Assembly: GCF_913060805.1 (NCBI RefSeq)
Contig: NZ_CAJXTC010000020.1
Coordinates: forward strand, 37,390 to 101,389
Source: an uncultured Draconibacterium sp.
GTDB taxonomy: Bacteria; Bacteroidota; Bacteroidia; Bacteroidales; Prolixibacteraceae
DNA: 64,000 nt
Direction of reading: 5' to 3'
The notes beneath the pieces were generated by a model. That model had not been told where the DNA came from, did not search any database, and worked only from the letters and a program-made list of their open reading frames with translations. The position numbers were made by a program, and so were the translations under genes. Position 1 is the stretch's first letter. Each line of letters starts with the position of its first letter. This document shows, in pieces, positions 37,501-45,620 of the stretch.

Positions 37501-37929
37501 TTCCGTTTTGAATTCAAGTTGACTCCGGGAGCCAACAACGGACTTGGAATTCGTGCGCCACTTGAAGGAGACGCGGCTTATGTGGGAATGGAATTGCAAA
37601 TTCTGGATAACACCGCACCTATCTATGCCAACCTGCATGAGTATCAATATCACGGGTCGGTTTACGGTACTATTCCGGCTAAGCGCGGCTTTTTAAATCC
37701 TGTTGGTGATTGGAATACGCAGGAAGTTGTAGTAAAAGGAACAAAAATTAAGATCACCCTGAACGGTGAAGTGATACTGGATGGTGACATTGCCGATGCT
37801 CGCAAGAACGGCACAGTGGATGGCAAAGATCATCCGGGCTTACAAAACGAAAAAGGTTTTATCGGATTCCTGGGACATGGCTCCGAATTGTGGTTCCGAA
37901 ATATCCGGATAAAAGATTTGAGCGAATAA
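34516..37929 (+). CDS. Exported HEAT-repeat protein with two DUF1080 (3-keto-glycoside hydrolase-like) domains
   Basis: 1137 residues with a signal peptide ending GMAQ. The start may be Met5 at 34528 (MKKYIVQ). Residues 30-700 are Ala/Leu-rich helical HEAT-type repeats. Then come two DUF1080 domains, at about 730-935 and 945-1135, each opening with the same phrase, SMFNGKNLDGWQG and SLFNGKNLDGWQG, and each with the jelly-roll strands FDMIVDWRISKKGDSGIYLRG and FRFEFKLTPGANNGLGIRA. DUF1080 proteins split 3-keto-glycosides made by Gfo/Idh enzymes such as the one directly upstream. The large HEAT part could hold substrate or partners. The two hydrolase domains within one chain may have different specificities. 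Confidence 0.88.
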   Translation: MTITMKKYIVQITTILLLACLSMAGMAQDNRTLDTKVADVLAQMPTKNLTHRDKAMNEIYLMGNEGYQKLADQLVPLGTGDDTSVRFALNSFSRYASQFGKNEESAFAEENLLKALSNANDVEVKTYLLNQLNLVAGEKTVEQVKNYLTDDQLAEPAAQTILSTEDPKTAEVFLAAFPKTEGATQITIVRALGQLKCKRAVPLITPLLSTESESMQKTALAALANIGSLDSYKTLLNAASDVDFNYDATNAAEAFLTYTKRLGEQNELELMEKACKAIFKANSASGHLHNYSTALRIYANNLGYEATPLLLEAVDSPDKAFRYSALNIAENLGGVADTRKWIAKAETANAEIKAEIIDMLGRRGCEQANDFVLASLNSGAEVVRREAVIALAKLQGSKAIPTLTAHLAQGKDIEATSKVLNTLLDKDHLYLIAGNLDQSAGKTKAVFINLIGAKAGSQYFDEILAATSSSDADEKAAAFAALKQVSSYENTDELLKLLLTVSEPSEITETQLALIAAVDGIAEEQESNGKVLSTLKQSSKKARLFPILPAIGGEAALKTVTGYFNSSTGEQKEAAFTALTNWQDYAASKPLFEICKSGNSTFSQPAFESFVRMVAGANLPDDQKLLQYRKIMEYASSADDRKNVIAAIGRLRTFLSLVYLEQYLEEEALTATTSRAIMNIAMPNSEGEGGLTGDIVRRILGKAEQTLSGEDSAYDKINIQNYLKAMPKDKGYVSMFNGKNLDGWQGMLLDGNPIKIAKLSDTERAKEQEAANIKMMENWSVKDGMIIFNGKGANLVSKKIYKDFDMIVDWRISKKGDSGIYLRGAPQVQVWDTSRVEVGAQVGSGGLYNNNADNVRDPLLVADNPIDEWNTFRITMVGENVTVYLNGELVVDNVKMDNYWDRSIPIFSEGTIELQAHGNELAFRDVYVREINTKEIGLTQEEIDEGFVSLFNGKNLDGWQGNKTDYYVENGELVVNPKMGGHGNLFTENEYSDFNFRFEFKLTPGANNGLGIRAPLEGDAAYVGMELQILDNTAPIYANLHEYQYHGSVYGTIPAKRGFLNPVGDWNTQEVVVKGTKIKITLNGEVILDGDIADARKNGTVDGKDHPGLQNEKGFIGFLGHGSELWFRNIRIKDLSE

Positions 37930-37947
37930 TCAATTCAAGGAAATAAG

Positions 37948-37978
37948 GTGATGGTCTCACTCAAAGTGAGGCTATCAC
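37948..37978 (+). terminator. Hairpin after the DUF1080 gene
   Basis: 14-bp stem GTGATGGTCTCACT / AGTGAGGCTATCAC with a 3-nt loop; two positions pair as G-U in the RNA. No T-run follows directly. Confidence 0.5.
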
Positions 37979-37991
37979 TCTCCAAAAACAA

Positions 37992-38032
37992 AGATGCCAT
38001 CTTTCCACATAACGTAAATAAAGATGGCATCT
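37992..38032. terminator. Bidirectional terminator between convergent genes
   Basis: Perfect 13-bp stem AGATGCCATCTTT (37992-38004) / AAAGATGGCATCT (38020-38032), loop of 15 nt, lying between the ends of the DUF1080 gene and the PhnA gene. Confidence 0.75.
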
Positions 38033-38056
38033 CTTCTTATTTAGAATAAATTCTTG

Positions 38057-38632
38057 CTAGTTCTTCTTCACATACTGTGTAAGAATAACGATCTGCTGGC
38101 CATTCACTTTTCCCTCAATATGTTCAGGGTTATCGTGTACCAGTGAAATATTACGAACGGCAGTTCCTCGTTTTGCTGTAAATCCACCACCTTTTACGTT
38201 CAGGTCTTTAATCAGAACAACAGTATCGCCGGCCTGTAAAACTGCACCGTTGCTATCGAGGTGTTTTACCACATCATCCGGATCAATTCCCTCGCCGGTT
38301 GCTTCTGCCCACTCCTGTGTTTCTTCGTCTAGGTAAAGCATATCAAGCAGGTCTTGTGGCCAACCTTCAGCTTTCAGTCGGTTTAACATTCTCCAGGCTA
38401 CTACCTGAACAGCAGGAACGGTGCTCCACATGCTGTCATTCAAACAGCGCCAGTGGTTGGCATCCATTGTCTCCGGATCATTGATCTGACCAGAGCAGGT
38501 TGCACAAATATAAATGCTGTCTTTTTCGCTTTCCTGTGTTGCCGGCGGCACGGTAAATACTCCCAGGTTATCTTCCGATCCGCATAATTCACAAACCGAA
38601 GTGCGTTTTTGCAATTCTCTTTCTATACTCAT
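38057..38632 (-). CDS. PhnA/YjdN-type zinc-ribbon protein
   Basis: 191 residues. An N-terminal four-cysteine zinc ribbon is visible (VCELCG and YICATCSGQ), then WRCLNDSMWSTVPAVQVVAWRML, typical for long PhnA proteins. The last 75 residues are the PhnA SH3-like domain (AGDTVVLIKDLNVKGGGFTAKRGTAVRNI). The name comes from linkage to phosphonate genes in E. coli, but the protein is not needed for that pathway and its role is unknown. No phn genes are nearby. Confidence 0.88.
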   Translation of the reverse strand: MSIERELQKRTSVCELCGSEDNLGVFTVPPATQESEKDSIYICATCSGQINDPETMDANHWRCLNDSMWSTVPAVQVVAWRMLNRLKAEGWPQDLLDMLYLDEETQEWAEATGEGIDPDDVVKHLDSNGAVLQAGDTVVLIKDLNVKGGGFTAKRGTAVRNISLVHDNPEHIEGKVNGQQIVILTQYVKKN

Positions 38633-38648
38633 TTTGATTGTAATGAAT

Positions 38649-38712
38649 CGTCATGCTGAACTTGATTCAGTATCTGCTTTTAAAAAGATTCCGAAACAAG
38701 TTCGGAATGACG
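38649..38712. repeat. Dispersed inverted repeat
   Basis: Two 27-nt arms (38649-38675 and 38686-38712) of the form CGTCATnCTGAACTTGnTTC, inverted, with about five differences. A half copy lies at 40727-40753 and a related element at 41039-41162. It sits between trpS and the PhnA gene. Confidence 0.65.
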
Positions 38713-38723
38713 TTCTATGGTTT

Positions 38724-39725
38724 CTAAAATAACTTCTTAAATCCGATTACATCCTTCACTTCCTGCAAAGTTTTCGCAGCCGATTCCTGAGCTTTTTCAG
38801 CACCCATTTTAGCCACTTTTGCCAAGTAAGCGTCGTCTTTCAGAATTTCAATAATACGCTCGCGGATTGGCGATGTGTAGGCAATAATATCCTCTGCCAA
38901 TTGTTTTTTCAGATCGCCGTAACGAATTTCGCACTTGTTGTACAATTCATCGAAATGCGCCACAGTATCTGGCGTAGAAACAATATCCATAAGCGTAAAC
39001 AGGTTCTGAATAGCTTCCGGTTTCTCCTGATTCATTTCTGTTGGGCCCGAATCGGTAACAGCACGCATCACTTTCTTGCGAATCGATTTTGGATCTTCGT
39101 AAAGGTTAATGGCATTACCTTCCGATTTCCCCATTTTACCGCTGCCGTCCAATCCCGGAACTTTGATCATGTCGCCACCACCAAAAGTATACGGGCGTGG
39201 AATTGGAAATACTTCAGATTTGTACATGCGGTTAAAACGTTTGGCAAATTTACGCGCCATTTCAAGGTTTTGCTCCTGATCTTTTCCAACCGGTACAAAA
39301 TGCGCTTTGTGAATAATAATATCCGAAGCCATTAAAACCGGGTAAGTCAACAATCCGGCATTTACGTTATCCGGATTCTGACGGGCTTTATCTTTAAACG
39401 ACGTTGTACGTTCCAGCTCGCCCAAATAGGCATTCATATTCAATAAAGCATACAATTCCGAAACCTCCGGAACATCGCTCTGAATGAATATCGTTGATTT
39501 CTCAGGATCGATACCACAGGCCAAATATTCCGCAAGCACCTGGCGCACACCCGACTGCAAATTCTCAGGCGTTGGATGCGTAGTCAGCGAGTGAATATCA
39601 GCAATAAAAAAGTAGCAGTTAAAATCGTCCTGCATTTTTAAGAAATTCTGCACGGCTCCAAAGTAGTTTCCGAGGTGCAAATATCCTGTCGGTCGTATAC
39701 CGCTTACAACTGTCGGTTTATTCAT
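38724..39725 (-). CDS. trpS: Tryptophanyl-tRNA synthetase
   Basis: 333 residues from the ATG at 39725 (MNKPTVVSGIRPTG). The frame runs ten codons further up but those have no family match. The class I signatures are PTGYLHLGNY (HIGH-type) and KMGKSEGNAI (KMSKS-type). GKDQEQNLEMARKFAKRFN and the GGDMIKVPGLDGSGKM block are typical. A promoter lies about 60 bp above. It charges tRNA-Trp; trpB2, 1.5 kb away on the other strand, makes the amino acid. Confidence 0.96.
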   Translation of the reverse strand: MNKPTVVSGIRPTGYLHLGNYFGAVQNFLKMQDDFNCYFFIADIHSLTTHPTPENLQSGVRQVLAEYLACGIDPEKSTIFIQSDVPEVSELYALLNMNAYLGELERTTSFKDKARQNPDNVNAGLLTYPVLMASDIIIHKAHFVPVGKDQEQNLEMARKFAKRFNRMYKSEVFPIPRPYTFGGGDMIKVPGLDGSGKMGKSEGNAINLYEDPKSIRKKVMRAVTDSGPTEMNQEKPEAIQNLFTLMDIVSTPDTVAHFDELYNKCEIRYGDLKKQLAEDIIAYTSPIRERIIEILKDDAYLAKVAKMGAEKAQESAAKTLQEVKDVIGFKKLF

Positions 39726-39786
39726 TATCTGTTTTTTATATGGTGTTGTGCGCAAAGCGCAAAGCCATCTGATTTTTAAGTGAGTG

Positions 39787-39818
39787 CAAAAATAGAGATT
39801 CGTGGGGAAAGTAAAAAA
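39787..39818 (-). promoter_or_regulatory. Promoter of trpS
   Basis: Minus strand -7 TATTTTTG (39787-39794, full match), 20-nt spacer, -33 TTTT (39815-39818). The leader would be about 55 nt. Confidence 0.5.
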
Positions 39819-39928
39819 ATAAAATTCGTTACGGTCTAAAAATTAATACTGAAGAAGCGGTATTGGCTTTGAATCATCGTTGTTTAGTAAAAAATTGGGG
39901 TAACTACATTGATTGACATGGTTATCTT

Positions 39929-40065
39929 TACCCCTTTGGCTGTCGCCATTTCCCCTTACAAGGGGAAACATTTGAAAGGAAAAGAAGGAAGCTTTGATGT
40001 CAAGCAGAAAGAATATTCATTGCTTGCTCCCCGCTTGAGGGGAGCTCCCACAGGGCGAGGGGTAG
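39929..40065. repeat. 137-bp palindromic dispersed repeat
   Basis: The ends TACCCCTTTGGCTGT (39929 on) and the inverse of CTGTGGGAG...GGGGTA (ending 40065) are inverted copies, each followed inward by a C-rich hairpin (TTTCCCCTTACAAGGGGAAA; CTCCCCGCTTGAGGGGAG). It fills the 367-bp gap between trpS and the YbaK gene, with no gene inside. Confidence 0.65.
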
Positions 40066-40093
40066 AAAAAGTAACTCTTCATTGAGAAAATCG

Positions 40094-40564
40094 CTAATCA
40101 ATCAGGTCGGAAAGCTGTGCTCCGGTACAGGCAATCAGATCTTTTGGATTGATTTTTATCTGCATACCGCGTTTCCCGGCACTCACATAAATTGATTCGA
40201 AATTCAAACAGGTTTCGTGAATAAAGATCGGGTATGGTTTTTTCATTCCCATTGGCGAACAGGCACCACGAATGTATCCGGTGAGCGCCAGCAATTCTTT
40301 CATCAGCACCATTTCCACGCTTTTATTTCCTGATATTTTTGCCGCCTTCTTCAAGTTTAGCTCAGCAGCTCCGGGAATTACAGCTACAAAAACACCTGTT
40401 TTCTTTCCTCGTAAAACCAGGGTTTTAAAAACCTGCTCAACATTCTGCCCCAACGATTCGGCAACATGAGTAGCACTTAAATCCGCTTCATCAACGTGGT
40501 ATTCAACCAACTCGTATGCTATCTTTTTGCTGTCAAGTAAACGGGCAGCATTTGTTTTCTTCAT
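40094..40564 (-). CDS. YbaK-type Cys-tRNA(Pro)/aminoacyl-tRNA deacylase
   Basis: 156 residues from the ATG at 40564 (MKKTNAARLLDSKKI); a start seven codons higher is less likely since a near-consensus -7 element (AACTTTTG) overlaps it. Family motifs: HVAESLGQNVEQVFKTLV, the conserved catalytic-site Lys in FKTLV, VIPGAAELNLKKAAK, GYIRGACSPMGMKK and the C-terminal ISAGKRG-like VSAGKRGMQI. It hydrolyses mischarged Cys-tRNA-Pro to protect translation. It is a single gene. Confidence 0.92.
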   Translation of the reverse strand: MKKTNAARLLDSKKIAYELVEYHVDEADLSATHVAESLGQNVEQVFKTLVLRGKKTGVFVAVIPGAAELNLKKAAKISGNKSVEMVLMKELLALTGYIRGACSPMGMKKPYPIFIHETCLNFESIYVSAGKRGMQIKINPKDLIACTGAQLSDLID

Positions 40565-40726
40565 CGTGAAATTATTTGAGCACAAAAGTTGAAAATTTTG
40601 CCCGCCCGGGCAAATGAAATATCCAATAAAAATATCCCTTTTATGTCAAGTTTAGTAAGTAGCCCGTCAGTTGACGGATCAGCATCTTCACATCTAATTA
40701 CAAGCTATTTGAGAAGAAGACCCTGA

Positions 40727-40753
40727 AACAAGTTCAGGGTGACGTATTGATTG
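40727..40753. repeat. Half copy of the dispersed inverted repeat
   Basis: AGACCCTGAAACAAGTTCAG and following seven bases match one arm of the element at 38649-38712 in general form. It lies in the 634-bp gap before trpB2. Confidence 0.5.
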
Positions 40754-40828
40754 TGATTATTGCAGACATTCAAATCCAATAAAATCCCAATCTCTATGCA
40801 CTCAGCAAGCGTTAAAGAATCTGAAATA

Positions 40829-40859
40829 TTTTTTCAAAAAGAAATATTAATTAGCTTTA
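40829..40859 (+). promoter_or_regulatory. Possible promoter of the trp leader
   Basis: TTTT (40829-40832), 19-nt spacer, TAGCTTTA (40852-40859), one base off the -7 consensus. It lies 20 nt above the leader peptide start. Confidence 0.35.
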
Positions 40860-40878
40860 CGTACTGACAGATAAAGAG

Positions 40879-40971
40879 ATGTACATAAATAATTTATACG
40901 GAAAAGAATGGCACTGGCGTAACGTGAAAATGGAAACACGGGATGCTGCATATTTTTCTGTTATAAACTGA
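40879..40971 (+). CDS. Putative tryptophan leader peptide of trpB2
   Basis: A 30-codon frame, ATG 40879 to TGA 40971, encoding MYINNLYGKEWHWRN and on to VIN. It has two Trp codons with one His codon between (residues 11 and 13), where a random 30-mer would seldom have any pair so close. An intrinsic terminator begins at its stop codon, and the tryptophan synthase gene trpB2 follows. This is the arrangement of a ribosome-stalling attenuator: scarce Trp-tRNA would hold the ribosome at codons 11-13 and favour read-through. A weak hairpin TTTTCTGTT / AACTGAAAA (about 40954-40974) could act as antiterminator as it takes up the A-run of the terminator's left arm. It is too short for gene finders. 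Confidence 0.6.
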   Translation: MYINNLYGKEWHWRNVKMETRDAAYFSVIN

Positions 40972-41008
40972 AAAGGGATTTGTCGTATTCGTAGGGCAAG
41001 TCCCTTTT
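40971..41008 (+). terminator. Attenuator-type terminator before trpB2
   Basis: Left arm AAAAGGGATTTG (40971-40982), 14-nt loop, right arm CAAGTCCCTTTT (40997-41008), with one G-U pair, running into TTTTTGTGTTTT. It lies between the leader peptide and trpB2, with no other gene upstream to end, which argues for a regulatory role. Confidence 0.7.
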
Positions 41009-41038
41009 TGTGTTTTAAATTGATAATATAAAAGGAAA

Positions 41039-41162
41039 AGATTCCTCGCTTTACTCGGAATGACACTTTGTGTTGTGTTCTGGGAGTTTTGCAGGCGGTA
41101 TTCCGCCTGCAAAACTCCTCGCTCCTAAATAAGCTTGTCATTCCGAACGTAGTGAGGAATCT
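41039..41162. repeat. Palindromic element between attenuator and trpB2
   Basis: Outer 27-nt arms 41039-41065 and 41136-41162 (AGATTCCTC...CGGAATGACA) are inverted with few differences. Inside is a perfect 16-bp stem GGAGTTTTGCAGGCGG (41083-41098) / its complement (41103-41118) with a 4-nt loop. It ends 36 bp before the trpB2 start and would be in the mRNA leader. Confidence 0.75.
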
Positions 41163-41198
41163 CTTAACTGTATACATAAACCAATAAAATAACAAATC

Positions 41199-42575
41199 AT
41201 GACTAGACAAAAGAAGATTTTTCTTGACGAATCGGAAATGCCAAAACAATGGTACAACCTGGCCCCCGATCTTCCATCGCCGTTGAATCCGCCACTTGGC
41301 CCTGACGGGAATCCTGTGGGGCCGGAAATGCTGGCTCCGGTTTTTCCAATGAACCTGATTGAGCAGGAAGTGAGCCAGGAACGCTGGATCGACATTCCTG
41401 AAGGAATTCGCGAAATTCTGGTGCAATGGCGGCCAAGTCCATTAATTCGTGCTTACGAACTGGAGGAAGCGCTTGGAACTCCGGCAAAAATATATTACAA
41501 AAACGAAGGTGTTTCGCCGGCCGGTAGTCATAAACCAAATACTGCCGTGGCGCAAGCCTGGTACAACAAAGAGTTTGGAATTAAAAAACTAACCACCGAA
41601 ACCGGTGCCGGTCAGTGGGGATCTGCCCTTTCTTATGCCTGTGCACAAATTGGCGGAATCGAGTGTAAGGTTTTTATGGTGCGCGTAAGTTTCGATCAGA
41701 AACCTTTCCGCAAGATGATGATGGAAACCTGGGGCGGCAACTGTATTGCAAGTCCGAGTACCGAAACACAAGCCGGTCGCGATATTTTAGCTCAGTTTCC
41801 TGATACTCCAGGAAGTTTGGGAATTGCCATTTCGGAAGCTGTTGAAGCTGCAGTTACCGATCCTACCGGCGGTACCCGCTATTCATTGGGTTCTGTGCTG
41901 AACCACGTAATGTTGCACCAAACTATCATTGGTTTGGAGGCTAAGAAACAATTGGCTAAAGTGGGTATTAAGAATCCGGATGTAGTTATTGGCTGCTGTG
42001 GTGGCGGAAGTAACTTCGCCGGACTTTCGTTCCCGTTTATGTACGACAAAATTCATGGTGCCGACATCCAGATTATCGGAGCCGAACCATTTAGTTGTCC
42101 GACTTTAACAAAAGCTCCGTTTATTTACGATAACGGCGATGTGGCACAAATGACTCCGCTGTTAGCGATGAATAGCTTGGGACACAACTTTATCCCTGCA
42201 CCAATTCACGCCGGTGGTTTGCGTTACCACGGAATGGCTCCGCTGGTAAGTGCTGCCTTAAAAGATGGTTTAATGGATGCAATTGCTGTTCACCAAAGCG
42301 AATGTTTCGAGGCCGGTTTGTTGTTTGCCAAAACTGAAGGTATTATTCCTGCTCCGGAAACAACACACGCCATTGCTGCTACTATCCGCGAGGCAAAAAA
42401 AGCCAAAGAAGAAGGAAAAGAGAAAACAATCCTTTTCAACTTCAGCGGACATGGATTGATGGACCTTGTTGGTTACAACAAATACTTAGGTGGCGAATTG
42501 CACGATTACGAATATCCGGAATCAGAAATTGCAGCGAACCTGAAAAAGCTGGACGGTTATCCTTTGCCAAAATAG
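41199..42575 (+). CDS. trpB: Tryptophan synthase beta chain, TrpB2 type
   Basis: 458 residues, longer than classic TrpB (about 400), with the TrpB2 N-terminus ([21 protein letters not shown]). PLP is held by Lys112 in GSHKPNTA; the phosphate-binding [12 protein letters not shown] and the catalytic Glu in [12 protein letters not shown] are present. TrpB2 makes tryptophan from indole and serine, usually acting alone as an indole salvage enzyme, and no trpA lies beside it. The leader region suggests attenuation by tryptophan. A strong terminator follows, so the gene is monocistronic. Confidence 0.95.
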   Translation: MTRQKKIFLDESEMPKQWYNLAPDLPSPLNPPLGPDGNPVGPEMLAPVFPMNLIEQEVSQERWIDIPEGIREILVQWRPSPLIRAYELEEALGTPAKIYYKNEGVSPAGSHKPNTAVAQAWYNKEFGIKKLTTETGAGQWGSALSYACAQIGGIECKVFMVRVSFDQKPFRKMMMETWGGNCIASPSTETQAGRDILAQFPDTPGSLGIAISEAVEAAVTDPTGGTRYSLGSVLNHVMLHQTIIGLEAKKQLAKVGIKNPDVVIGCCGGGSNFAGLSFPFMYDKIHGADIQIIGAEPFSCPTLTKAPFIYDNGDVAQMTPLLAMNSLGHNFIPAPIHAGGLRYHGMAPLVSAALKDGLMDAIAVHQSECFEAGLLFAKTEGIIPAPETTHAIAATIREAKKAKEEGKEKTILFNFSGHGLMDLVGYNKYLGGELHDYEYPESEIAANLKKLDGYPLPK

Positions 42576-42604
42576 GAATATTGGAAGATTAGAATAGTAG
42601 AATG

Positions 42605-42634
42605 AGCGCACTGCAAAACAGCAGTGCGCTTTTC
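42605..42634 (+). terminator. Terminator of trpB2
   Basis: Perfect 10-bp stem AGCGCACTGC / GCAGTGCGCT with a 6-nt loop followed by TTTTCATTT, 30 bp after the stop codon. Confidence 0.88.
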
Positions 42635-42669
42635 ATTTAAAAATTCCAAACCAAATTAATCTATAAAAA

Positions 42670-45471
42670 CTATTTCTTATGTATTCTTATTCGGGTAGAT
42701 GACTCCTTTGAAATGGGCAAACTCAAAACAGCATGTTCATTCAGATTCACTGTCTCCGACCAGTTTTCTCCGGCTTCAATAAGATAATCGCCCGTTAAAC
42801 CATTTAATTCAAGCGAAAGCTCGTGCTCATCGCCGCTACGATTTTCTACAAAAAACTCGATACTAGATCCATCTTGATCAAATTGAACAGCTTGATCTTT
42901 CTGAAAACCATCCCGTTTCAGAATAACATCAAATTTTCGATCATTATCGCGGAAATACAGTTTCTGGCGCAAACCGTCTTTTGGGATTACGCTGTATTTA
43001 TCGCCTTCTTTTTTCAGGTCGCCTCCGTAGGCCACTATCCCAAATATTTCATCGTTGGAAACGATTGTTGCTGCAGTTCGCAAAGCTCCGCAATAGCCGA
43101 GATCAATCTCGCCATCGTATGACCAGGGACCTCTGCCCTGTGTTTTCTGCATCCAGTTTTGAGCATATTTTTGTGGCTCAAATGCCCAGCCAGACGCTCC
43201 GTCATTTTCTTTTCCCGGAAACCAGAATCCGTAATTTGTTTCCGGTGTTCCTGAATTGATCAGGGCAAACGAACTTAAATACGACTGGTAACCCAAACGA
43301 ATGTTGGCTGCGGGAGAATCGGAAAAATACAAGCCATAATCCAATATCGACCAGCCGCCCATTTGTGCCATATAATCAAGCACATATTTATCACTTCTTC
43401 CCCGGTAATCGCTTCCCAGATAGTAGTACATCGGCTCAATGCTTCCCCTCTGCGCAATGTTTGCTTCGTTTTGGCGCTCCATAAAATCGGCAGCATCTTC
43501 CTTTTTCACATCAGGATGCGAATACCAACGTTTGTAATTTTTATCGAACCACAAATTCGAATCAGGTTGCATTTCATTCAGCACGCCGTATTTTGCCAGC
43601 GCATAACTCGACTCAAAAGCAGTGGCATCCACCGCATATTCCGATCGAAACGGGTACTCATCATCATAAACAAAATACTTCACTTTCTTTTCCCACTCGC
43701 TTCGTAAAAACGAGGCGTCGTCTGTAAACCCTTTTTCATCCAACACTTCAATCAGCTCGGGAATAAGGAGCTCATTGTAGCATCCCCATTTGTAGGTTTC
43801 GTACCAGGGTAGAATTTCGTAAGGGTAAATAAAATAGGCTTTCGCCGTTTCCTTAGCCAGTTTCAGATAACCATCGGCATCGCGAAATTTTGTGAGCTGC
43901 GGATACATGGTCGCGATCTGGTACATGTGATAATACATCATCATAATGTGCGGATAATCGTAGGATCGCCACACATGCATTTTAAAGCGATTCTTGTCTT
44001 CGGTTTTTGCTTCGCGGGCTTTCTGGTCGCGGTTAACCAACCAGTTTGGCGTGCCATAAACACCATAAGGATAAGGTTCTTCCTCATCGGTTCGCTGCAG
44101 GCCTCCCCAAACAAAATTTTTGATGTAATATTCAATGGCTTCAATCTCCTTTTTGTTTGGATAAACTACATTTTTCGATGCAAGAAACGGAGCTTTACAC
44201 AAACCCGGATCGTCGCAGGTAAGGATGTATTCTAAACGACTTGTGTCGAGGTAATCGGCATTATCAGGGCCACGCAATTCGGCATTTTTCATATCGTAAA
44301 CGCCAAATAATCCGTCGTACCATTTTGTAGAATCGCGATGTTGCTGACGATTTACAAGAAAAGCAGCACGCTTTTTATACAAGGTCTCCAGCGGTTCGGT
44401 AACGAAAAACTCCAATTGCGTTCTCAGGTTATCGCCATAATTAATGACCAGTTTATTTTCACCCAGGTGATTAAACTTTATCTCGTAAATATTAGTTTCG
44501 TTATCCTTCTGATCTACCAGTTTTATATTGGTTTCGTCTCCTCCAAATTCGGGTTCAATGCTGTTAATCGCCTGTTTGGTGCGCAAAGAAATTTTTGCAT
44601 TTAGGTTGGAAGGCACTGTCATTCCCGGCATTACTTGCACATCGATCAATCCCGCATCAACCAAAATATTGCGAATCTGTTCGTAATCATCAGCCCAGCG
44701 AAATTTAAATCCATAGGTCCGGGTTTTGTTGGGCTGAATTAATTCCGAAGTATGGTATTGTCTCCACGTTCCGCGTTCTTCCTTATTTCCGGTGTATGAC
44801 GAATGGATAAATGCTTTAAAAATACCTCTTTCGGCACGAACTTGCGATGCGGTTGTCCAGTATTCGAGCGAGGTACCTTGTTGCGGAACCATAACCAGAT
44901 AAGGCGCTGCTCCCGTTGGGCGCTCAAAATAAAAGAATGAATTATCGCCGGCAATATGATGGTGTTTGATGGCGCTCATCTCAAATATCTGCTTGGGATT
45001 TTCGCCATATGGACTTTGATAAGCAAGCGGAATTACCAAATCTTCAATTCGAATAGCCGACTCTGCAGTGTTCTCTAATTTTATCGTCCAGACCAACTGC
45101 CCGTCTTCCAGCACAAAATCCTGCTCTAGTTTCAGGACTTTTTGCGATTTATCACAATAGCTCCAGTAATAAACGGTTTCACCGTCTTTTTGAATTTTTG
45201 TACACCCATTTAACGACGCCCGGATTGAATCGAGTTTTGTGTTATGAATATACCGAACCGTGATATCTCCAAACTGCCCCCTTCTACTGATATAATTTGT
45301 GGGATAAATATCGCCCGTCTTTCTCAACTCGGATAAACCATACTTTTTGGCATGGATAATAAAATCGTTATTGCTGATTTTTAAGGTGTCGGAATCCTCC
45401 GCAGATACCGTTGAGCTTAAAAACGTAAAGAGAAAAAATATGCAGAAAAGACGAAAATATGAGCTAGCCAT
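42670..45471 (-). CDS. Large exported protein, DUF5695-like (possible glycoside-active)
   Basis: 933 residues from the ATG at 45471 (MASSYFRLFCIFF), which gives a clean signal peptide ending VSAED; the frame stays open 13 codons higher. The N-terminal 370 residues are beta-rich (TVRYIHNTKL, GENKLVINYGDN). The middle, about 380-800, is helical and rich in Trp, Tyr and Asp (YDYPHIMMMYYHMYQIA, ILPWYETYKWGCYNELL), as in alpha/alpha-barrel carbohydrate-active enzymes, and ends in a small beta domain. The whole resembles DUF5695 proteins, but I give that from memory. No catalytic pair assigned. It stands alone, convergent with trpB2. Confidence 0.65.
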   Translation of the reverse strand: MASSYFRLFCIFFLFTFLSSTVSAEDSDTLKISNNDFIIHAKKYGLSELRKTGDIYPTNYISRRGQFGDITVRYIHNTKLDSIRASLNGCTKIQKDGETVYYWSYCDKSQKVLKLEQDFVLEDGQLVWTIKLENTAESAIRIEDLVIPLAYQSPYGENPKQIFEMSAIKHHHIAGDNSFFYFERPTGAAPYLVMVPQQGTSLEYWTTASQVRAERGIFKAFIHSSYTGNKEERGTWRQYHTSELIQPNKTRTYGFKFRWADDYEQIRNILVDAGLIDVQVMPGMTVPSNLNAKISLRTKQAINSIEPEFGGDETNIKLVDQKDNETNIYEIKFNHLGENKLVINYGDNLRTQLEFFVTEPLETLYKKRAAFLVNRQQHRDSTKWYDGLFGVYDMKNAELRGPDNADYLDTSRLEYILTCDDPGLCKAPFLASKNVVYPNKKEIEAIEYYIKNFVWGGLQRTDEEEPYPYGVYGTPNWLVNRDQKAREAKTEDKNRFKMHVWRSYDYPHIMMMYYHMYQIATMYPQLTKFRDADGYLKLAKETAKAYFIYPYEILPWYETYKWGCYNELLIPELIEVLDEKGFTDDASFLRSEWEKKVKYFVYDDEYPFRSEYAVDATAFESSYALAKYGVLNEMQPDSNLWFDKNYKRWYSHPDVKKEDAADFMERQNEANIAQRGSIEPMYYYLGSDYRGRSDKYVLDYMAQMGGWSILDYGLYFSDSPAANIRLGYQSYLSSFALINSGTPETNYGFWFPGKENDGASGWAFEPQKYAQNWMQKTQGRGPWSYDGEIDLGYCGALRTAATIVSNDEIFGIVAYGGDLKKEGDKYSVIPKDGLRQKLYFRDNDRKFDVILKRDGFQKDQAVQFDQDGSSIEFFVENRSGDEHELSLELNGLTGDYLIEAGENWSETVNLNEHAVLSLPISKESSTRIRIHKK

Positions 45472-45620
45472 GACACGTGATTTTTGATAGCTCAAGATAT
45501 TAAAATGCACGAGGTTGACCTTGTACTTATGTTTAAAAATGTTGCACTTCGATTAAACGGTCAAGTAATTTTCTATATCAAGAATTAAACTTCAGCCATT
45601 TTGCTATGAAAGTGGACATT

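Noticed and set aside
40857..41426. 189-codon minus-strand frame overlapping the trpB2 leader and start
   Set aside because: Runs through palindromic repeats and the 5' part of trpB2; repeat-derived composition.
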